Source: Oscillospiraceae bacterium
GTDB lineage: Bacteria > Bacillota_A > Clostridia > Oscillospirales > Oscillospiraceae
Direction: 5' to 3'
Length of the DNA stretch: 11,145 nt
Assembly: GCA_017537045.1 (NCBI GenBank)
Contig: JAFYLN010000211.1
Span: forward strand, 1 to 11,145
The notes under the pieces were generated by a model. The model saw nothing but the letters and a program-made list of their open reading frames with translations. It ran no database searches and was not told where the DNA came from. The translations under genes were made by a program, and so were the position numbers. Positions 8,055 through 11,145 of this stretch are shown here, one piece after another. The first letter of the stretch is position 1; the number at the start of each line of letters is the position of its first letter.

Positions 8055-8316
8055 TGGTCTGACCTGGCTGGATCCCCAGGATCTGGGTGCCTGCACCGAA
8101 AATATCCTCCTGCAGGCTGTGGAAGAAGGTCTGGGCGCAGGCTGGATGGGCGTCGGCCCCAGCGCTCCCGGACAGACTGCTCTGGCAGAACTCCTTGGCC
8201 TGCCCGGGAATGTGAAGCCCTATTCCATCGTGGGTATCGGCTATCCCGCTGAGGATGCAGATTTGGAAGCTGTGGAGCGGTTTGATGCAAGCAGGATTCA
8301 TTACAACAAGTATTAA
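8055..8316 (+). pseudogene. Nitroreductase-family protein, 3' fragment
   Basis: The last roughly 85 codons of an FMN-dependent nitroreductase (normally about 170 residues), in a frame +1 relative to the TatD fragment before it. Seen: DLGACTENILLQAVEEGLGA, WMGVGP, LLGLPGNVKPYSIVGIGYPA and the family's C-terminal ERFDASRIHYNKY. The N-terminal half, with the FMN phosphate-binding arginines, is absent, so it cannot be active. It joins the TatD fragment somewhere between 8040 and 8065, which points to a deletion that fused two neighbouring genes. A 14-bp hairpin follows the stop. Confidence 0.8.
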
Positions 8317-8323
8317 TAATGCA

Positions 8324-8355
8324 AAACAGAGGAAGTGGTCGCACTTCCTCTGTTT
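8324..8355. terminator. Bidirectional terminator between the nitroreductase remnant and the EF-hand gene
   Basis: A perfect 14-bp stem (8324-8337 with 8342-8355, AAACAGAGGAAGTG on the left) around a 4-base loop. T-runs follow on both strands, TTT on plus and TTTT on minus. It lies between two convergent units and can end both. Confidence 0.85.
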
Positions 8356-8410
8356 GATTAGTCAGAGATATTTTTTGGGGTAACTACTCTGTTTTCAAAA
8401 GGATTGATAA

Positions 8411-9421
8411 TTAGAAATCAATTTCGTATTCGAAGAATCTACGAGATTCATTTCGTGCTTCGCTGGCAACTGTTGTATTGCCGGAAATCTTCATTCCTTT
8501 CAATGCAGCGTCAATTTTGACAGCGTCCTTTTCTTTGATTCCAGACGAGTTGCTGAGCTTGAGCGTATACTTTTGATGATTCAACGGGGATGTTTCATCC
8601 ATTCGCAGTGTAATCAAAGACTGAATACTGGGTTCTCTCTGGAGGTAGCGGAGTTTTGGCGCAACAGGAGCATGACCAGGGCAGTCCATTTCTGCAGCAA
8701 CTTCTGCGGTAGAAATATCAGTAGACGCAAGTTCGCGTGCTGCCTCAATAGTTGCAGAATCGCCAGCATATTTTACAGATCCTTTTGCTTTCATATTCTG
8801 ACTGGAAAATGTAGTTTTCTGTTCTTTGTAGGTGACGCGGAAGTGCTTTGCGCCAAGGTCCTGCGCGATTTTTTGCAGCTCGTTAACACGGGCGATTTTC
8901 AGGTAGTTGAAGTAATCGTCCAATGCGATATATCTATCTCTGTCGCTGGGGTCTACATAGTAGAGCTCAGAATCAGTATCAGGATAGAAAGTCAATCCGA
9001 ATGCATCTATTTTATCTTTGAAGATATGGACAACTTTCAAATCCTTTTGGTCAGAAATAAAACCGATGGATCCTTTACAAACTTCGCTTTCCGCATGGCG
9101 CTTGTCCATCTCTGTAATACGCACAAGTTTGGAAAGTAAGAAATCTGCATCGTTCAAATCTTCGGCAAAAATTGGCTGGAGCAGTTTACGTTCTAACTCT
9201 CGGTGTTTTTCGCCTGCGCTAATGATCATGGAAGTTGCAGTTTCTTTTGCGGCATTACCAATCGAACCGGCGACAACGGAAAGATCTTTCAGGTCAAGAG
9301 AACCGTCATCATTCTGGTCTGCGACACTAACGATTGTTTCTTTTGCTTTACCCCAAAATGCCTTGGCATTCTTTCCGGCTTCTGCTGCGACTGCACCGAG
9401 ATCGACTTTTTTCTTTTCCAT
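8411..9421 (-). CDS. Unrecognised protein with an EF-hand/dockerin-type calcium loop
   Basis: A 336-residue protein of unknown family. The clear motif is DQNDDGSLDLKD at residues 35-46, with acidic or polar residues at loop positions 1, 3, 5, 9 and 12 and glycine at 6: the calcium-binding pattern of EF hands and dockerins. Only one such loop is present, whereas dockerins carry two. The N-terminus is Lys/Ala rich (MEKKKVDLGAVAAEAGKNAK) with no signal peptide or membrane segment, so it is probably cytosolic. The middle is mixed alpha/beta with ELYYVDPSDRDRYIALDDYF, and the C-terminus is rich in charged residues. The start at 9421 has AAGGGAG 8 bases upstream; a longer frame to 9580 would cover the probable promoter and is rejected. 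It shares a terminator with the remnant to its left. Function not known. Confidence 0.8.
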   Translation of the reverse strand: MEKKKVDLGAVAAEAGKNAKAFWGKAKETIVSVADQNDDGSLDLKDLSVVAGSIGNAAKETATSMIISAGEKHRELERKLLQPIFAEDLNDADFLLSKLVRITEMDKRHAESEVCKGSIGFISDQKDLKVVHIFKDKIDAFGLTFYPDTDSELYYVDPSDRDRYIALDDYFNYLKIARVNELQKIAQDLGAKHFRVTYKEQKTTFSSQNMKAKGSVKYAGDSATIEAARELASTDISTAEVAAEMDCPGHAPVAPKLRYLQREPSIQSLITLRMDETSPLNHQKYTLKLSNSSGIKEKDAVKIDAALKGMKISGNTTVASEARNESRRFFEYEIDF

Positions 9422-9446
9422 ATAGGGTCTCCCTTTCGAGTTTAAT

Positions 9447-9734
9447 TCATAATACGAAACGTAAATGCCGCGAGAAAGATTGGTTTGTGTATATGTCAAT
9501 AATACCATATGAATCAGTGCCCTGCAAGAGAGACTTAAAAAGGCAAATAAAAAGACCCGGAATTGGTTCGTGATACTCACGCTTCCAATTCCGGGTCTTG
9601 TTTCGATTGTAGGCCTTGCTGCTTTCCGGCGATCTCGTGACGGGGTTCAGTTCGCCCCAGGTTTGCCGTCTGGCTTGGTTGATTTTTCGCTTTTCCTTCT
9701 TGGAAAGCTTCTCGTAGGGAATGAATTTTTCCAT
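9447..9734 (-). CDS. Small very basic protein whose ORF runs through its own terminator (ArfA/BrfA-like arrangement)
   Basis: A 95-codon ORF with an extended -10 promoter and AGGAGG 8 bases before the ATG. The first 56 residues look like a conserved small basic protein: EKLSKKEKRKINQARRQTWG, then ELNPVTRSPESSKAYNRN and KTRNWKRE. Codons 46-61 form the intrinsic terminator at 9545-9599, and no stop codon comes before it. Most transcripts should therefore end near codon 62 without a stop, giving a truncated protein on a stalled ribosome. The last 30 codons overlap the next gene's promoter and look non-coding. This layout is known for E. coli ArfA and B. subtilis BrfA, rescue factors kept low by tmRNA tagging. 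The function here is inferred; I see no sequence match to either. Loss of a former stop codon is the simple alternative. Confidence 0.7.
   Translation of the reverse strand: MEKFIPYEKLSKKEKRKINQARRQTWGELNPVTRSPESSKAYNRNKTRNWKREYHEPIPGLFICLFKSLLQGTDSYGIIDIYTNQSFSRHLRFVL
9499..9527 (-). promoter_or_regulatory. Possible promoter of the EF-hand protein gene
   Basis: On the minus strand TTGCAG (9522-9527), a 17-base spacer, and TATTAT (9499-9504). The start would be near 9492, about 70 bases before the ATG at 9421. The -35 matches only half the consensus. It lies inside the open tail of the small ORF upstream, after that ORF's terminator. Confidence 0.45.
9545..9599 (-). terminator. Intrinsic terminator inside the small basic ORF
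   Basis: A perfect 15-bp stem (9552-9566 with 9585-9599; minus-strand arm begins AAGACCCGG) encloses a second 5-bp helix CGTGA/TCACG (9569-9573, 9577-9581). On the minus strand it is followed by TTTATTTG; together with the end of the stem this gives a five-T run. On the plus strand the tail is much poorer. It lies within codons 46-61 of the ORF starting at 9734. Confidence 0.88.
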
Positions 9735-9766
9735 ACTGATTTCCTCCTCATGTAGTTTCGGGAATC

Positions 9767-9775
9767 AGTATACCA
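9767..9775 (-). promoter_or_regulatory. Extended -10 promoter of the small basic ORF
   Basis: On the minus strand TGG-TATACT (9767-9775) fits the extended -10 form TGnTATAAT. No good -35 is seen 17 bases upstream, as usual for this class. The start would be near 9760, 26 bases before the ATG at 9734. Confidence 0.55.
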
Positions 9776-9801
9776 CAACGGCGGGAAAATGCATAAACGA
9801 T

Positions 9802-9830
9802 TTGTAAATCCATATGGGATATGATAAAAT
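9802..9830 (+). promoter_or_regulatory. Promoter of the Gp37/Gp68-like gene
   Basis: TTGTAA (9802-9807), 17-base spacer, TAAAAT (9825-9830), 24 bases before the ATG at 9855. It is divergent from the extended -10 promoter only about 30 bases away, so one regulator could act on both. Confidence 0.65.
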
Positions 9831-9854
9831 CAAGAAAAAAGAGGAGGAAAGACT

Positions 9855-10568
9855 ATGGCAAGATGGGATCCTTGGCGGGGCTGTCACCGGTACAGCGAGG
9901 GCTGCAAGTTCTGCTACATCCACAAGGGCGATGCCAAACGGGGTATGGACACCAACTGCATCATAAAGACCGACAAGTTCGATGCGCCTATCCAGCGGAA
10001 GAAAAACGGCGAATACAAAATGAAATCCGGGCTTGTGTATGTCTGCTTTTCCTCGGACTTTTTGCTGGAGGATGCGGACCCCTGGCGGAGTGAATGCTGG
10101 GATATGATCCGGCAGCGGTCTGATTGCCAATTCCTATTCCTGACGAAACGAATAGAGCGGTTTATTAACTGCGTGCCGGAGGACTGGGGCGACGGCTGGG
10201 ACAATGTGATCGTTGGCTGCACCGTGGAAAACCAGAAGAGGGCTGACGAACGGCTTTCGGTCTTTTCACAGCTTCCCATCAAGCATAAAAACATCATCTG
10301 CCAGCCTATGATCTCCGCTATCAATCTGGAGCAGTATTTGCCCGGTGTGGAGCTGGTGGTGGCAGGCGGGAAATCTGACCGATTCGCCAGACCTATGTAC
10401 TACGACTGGGTGCTTTCCCTGCGGGAACAATGCATCCGGCAGAATGTATCTTTCGAGTTCCGCCAGTGCGGCACTCATTTCATCAAGGACGGCAGAGAGT
10501 ATACCTTGCAGGTGAAAGACCTGTGCGCCCAGGCCCGGAAAGCGAATATCAATTATCATACTGAGTAA
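9855..10568 (+). CDS. Gp37/Gp68-like (DUF5131) family protein
   Basis: A 237-residue cytosolic protein of the family first named after phage proteins Gp37/Gp68. Seen: the N-terminal signature W-x-P-W-x-GC followed by SEGCKFCYIHKGDA, giving cysteines at 10, 17 and 20 (Cx6CxxC), then YVCFSSDFLLEDADPW, CQFLFLTKR, NVIVGCTVENQKRAD, LVVAGGKSDRFARPM and a C-terminal FRQCGTHFIKDGREY. The cysteine cluster resembles an iron-sulfur or radical-SAM-type site, but no biochemical function is established that I can cite. GAGGAGG lies 8 bases upstream of the ATG. It is a single-gene unit, divergent from the small basic ORF. Members occur in phages and plasmids as well as chromosomes, so it may belong to accessory DNA near the element boundary on the right. 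Confidence 0.85.
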   Translation: MARWDPWRGCHRYSEGCKFCYIHKGDAKRGMDTNCIIKTDKFDAPIQRKKNGEYKMKSGLVYVCFSSDFLLEDADPWRSECWDMIRQRSDCQFLFLTKRIERFINCVPEDWGDGWDNVIVGCTVENQKRADERLSVFSQLPIKHKNIICQPMISAINLEQYLPGVELVVAGGKSDRFARPMYYDWVLSLREQCIRQNVSFEFRQCGTHFIKDGREYTLQVKDLCAQARKANINYHTE

Positions 10569-10653
10569 GTAGCAACTGTCCTAAAATAATTATTTGTCTA
10601 CGCGCCTTGCTGATTTGACACTTCTAGCGAAAAAAGCGGCAAAATTATATAAC

Positions 10654-10690
10654 AAAAAGTTCCGAAAGCACCGAGTTTTCGGAACTTTTT
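10654..10690. terminator. Terminator after the Gp37/Gp68-like gene
   Basis: A perfect 14-bp stem (10654-10667 with 10677-10690), starting AAAAAGTTCCG and ending CGGAACTTTTT, about 85 bases after the stop codon. The A/T ends give a U-run on either strand. Confidence 0.85.
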
Positions 10691-10927
10691 AATACAATTT
10701 GAAAGGGGAAAAACCTCGTGTACCACCATTCAAGAGGTTCATAAAACGCAATGGACTAGCTATCCCCGAACTGGACACAATGGACGCAGTGTACGAAAAA
10801 TGGCCGTTTTTGGAGTGATTCTCATTCTTGTCGGATTCTTGTTGCAGTGTATCGACATATTTTTCTATTTCAACCTTGTTGAAAATAGTCAGAATTTGGG
10901 TGTCAAAACTAGTAAAAAAGACAAGAA
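10691..10927. other. Intergenic stretch with a possible gene remnant, no supportable gene
   Basis: On the plus strand a frame open from 10693 to the TGA at 10816-10818 reads like the end of a protein (KRFIKRNGLAIPELDTMD, then AVYEKWPFLE), but it has no start with a ribosome site. On the minus strand a frame is also open from about 10960 to 10690. An ORF at 10800-10997 on plus runs through a terminator and a tRNA fragment and is not real. A small imperfect hairpin lies at about 10865-10886. I can assign nothing with confidence. Confidence 0.3.
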
Positions 10928-10959
10928 AAGCGCCGAAAAACCGTGGTTTTTCGGTGCTT
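10928..10959 (-). terminator. Terminator downstream of the tRNA-Ala fragment
   Basis: A 15-bp stem with one G-U pair (10928-10942 with 10945-10959, containing CGAAAAACC/GGTTTTTCG), immediately after the tRNA 3' end on the minus strand and followed by TTCTTGTCTTTTTT. It is placed as the native terminator of a tRNA-Ala gene would be. Confidence 0.7.
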
Positions 10960-11004
10960 TGGTGGAGATAAGCGGGATCGAACCGCTGACCTCTTGAATG
11001 CCAT
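10960..11004 (-). other. 3' fragment of tRNA-Ala(GGC); probable attachment site of an integrated element
   Basis: On the minus strand the sequence runs from the anticodon loop ATGGCAT (anticodon GGC) through the 3' anticodon strand TCAAG, variable loop, T arm AGCGGTTCGATCCCGCT, acceptor 3' strand TATCTCC and ACCA. The 5' half of the tRNA is missing; the bases just upstream (CCATGGAGCCC) do not pair with the stem. Tyrosine recombinases often integrate at tRNA 3' ends with the crossover near the anticodon loop, leaving exactly such a fragment plus the native terminator at the far end. This is the interpretation preferred here; a decayed tRNA is the alternative. Confidence 0.75.
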
Positions 11005-11088
11005 GGGCTCCATGGTGTATACTAAATAATATTTATGTAAAAATCAGTCTAATAAGTCCAATTTGTTTGCATAAAAATCCATTATATA

Positions 11089-11145
11089 TCAGTTGGTGCA
11101 TAATGTTTCGTCGTAATTCTGGTATGCATTCTGGTACGAAAAGTA
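11089..11145 (-). CDS. Possible last codons of a tyrosine-recombinase (integrase) gene
   Basis: The minus strand is open from the window edge to TGA at 11089-11091, giving 18 residues that end YQNAYQNYDETLCTN. The tail style, with repeated YQN triplets encoded by the direct repeat ATTCTGGTA (11116-11124 and 11128-11136), is reminiscent of integrase C-termini in clostridial elements. An integrase next to an attachment site is expected. Too short to prove; it is based on context and look. Confidence 0.3.
   Translation of the reverse strand, partial: YFSYQNAYQNYDETLCTN

Noticed and set aside
9422..9580. 53-residue N-terminal extension of the EF-hand protein
   Set aside because: It covers the likely promoter, has no ribosome site at its ATG, and the internal ATG at 9421 has a good one.
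10615..10650. TTGACA at 10615-10620 as a promoter
   Set aside because: The position 17 bases on reads GGCAAA; the only TATA-like bases are too far away and no gene follows.
10690..10960. Open minus-strand frame of about 90 codons
   Set aside because: It passes through a terminator hairpin, has no supported start, and overlaps an equally plausible plus-strand frame.
10800..10997. 65-codon plus-strand ORF with a hydrophobic N-terminus
   Set aside because: No ribosome site, and its C-terminal part is the translation of a terminator hairpin and a tRNA fragment read backwards, a well-known artefact.

Overview
The window looks like a piece of chromosome from a low-to-mid-GC Firmicute, most likely a Clostridia-type gut anaerobe. 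The reasons are strong GGAGG-type ribosome binding sites, sigma-A-like promoters (TTGACA/TATAAT with 17-base spacers), hairpin terminators and a complete beta-glucoside phosphotransferase (PTS) locus. The genus cannot be fixed from the sequence alone.

Layout. 1-571 (minus): 5' half of prfB (release factor 2), with its own promoter. 682-845 (plus): a divergent promoter, a tRNA-Arg(CCT) and a terminator. 894-1655 (plus): a TauE/SafE-type membrane permease with a strong hairpin after it. 1704-2160: a 3'-truncated IS200-type insertion sequence that ends about 20 bases from the next gene. 2167-7439 (minus): a beta-glucoside operon that reads regulator (HTH/PRD/EIIA-like), then 6-phospho-beta-glucosidase, EIIBC permease and EIIA. 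The permease phosphorylates an aryl- or beta-glucoside during import, the glucosidase cleaves it, and the regulator senses PTS phosphorylation. A near-perfect palindrome with a U-tract lies between regulator and glucosidase.

7440-8355 is a decayed patch: a C-terminal remnant of an unidentified gene, and the 5' part of a TatD-like hydrolase joined out of frame to the 3' part of a nitroreductase. 8411-9421 (minus) encodes an unrecognised protein with a textbook EF-hand/dockerin-type loop. 9447-9734 (minus) is a small, very basic ORF whose own terminator hairpin lies inside the open frame with no stop codon before it. This is the arrangement known for the tmRNA-controlled ribosome-rescue factors ArfA and BrfA, and it is the best candidate here for something undescribed. 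9855-10568 (plus) is a divergent Gp37/Gp68-like (DUF5131) gene.

The right end (10960-11145) holds a 45-base 3' fragment of a tRNA-Ala(GGC), its terminator, and what may be the last codons of an integrase gene. It reads as the attachment-site boundary of an integrated element that continues beyond the window.
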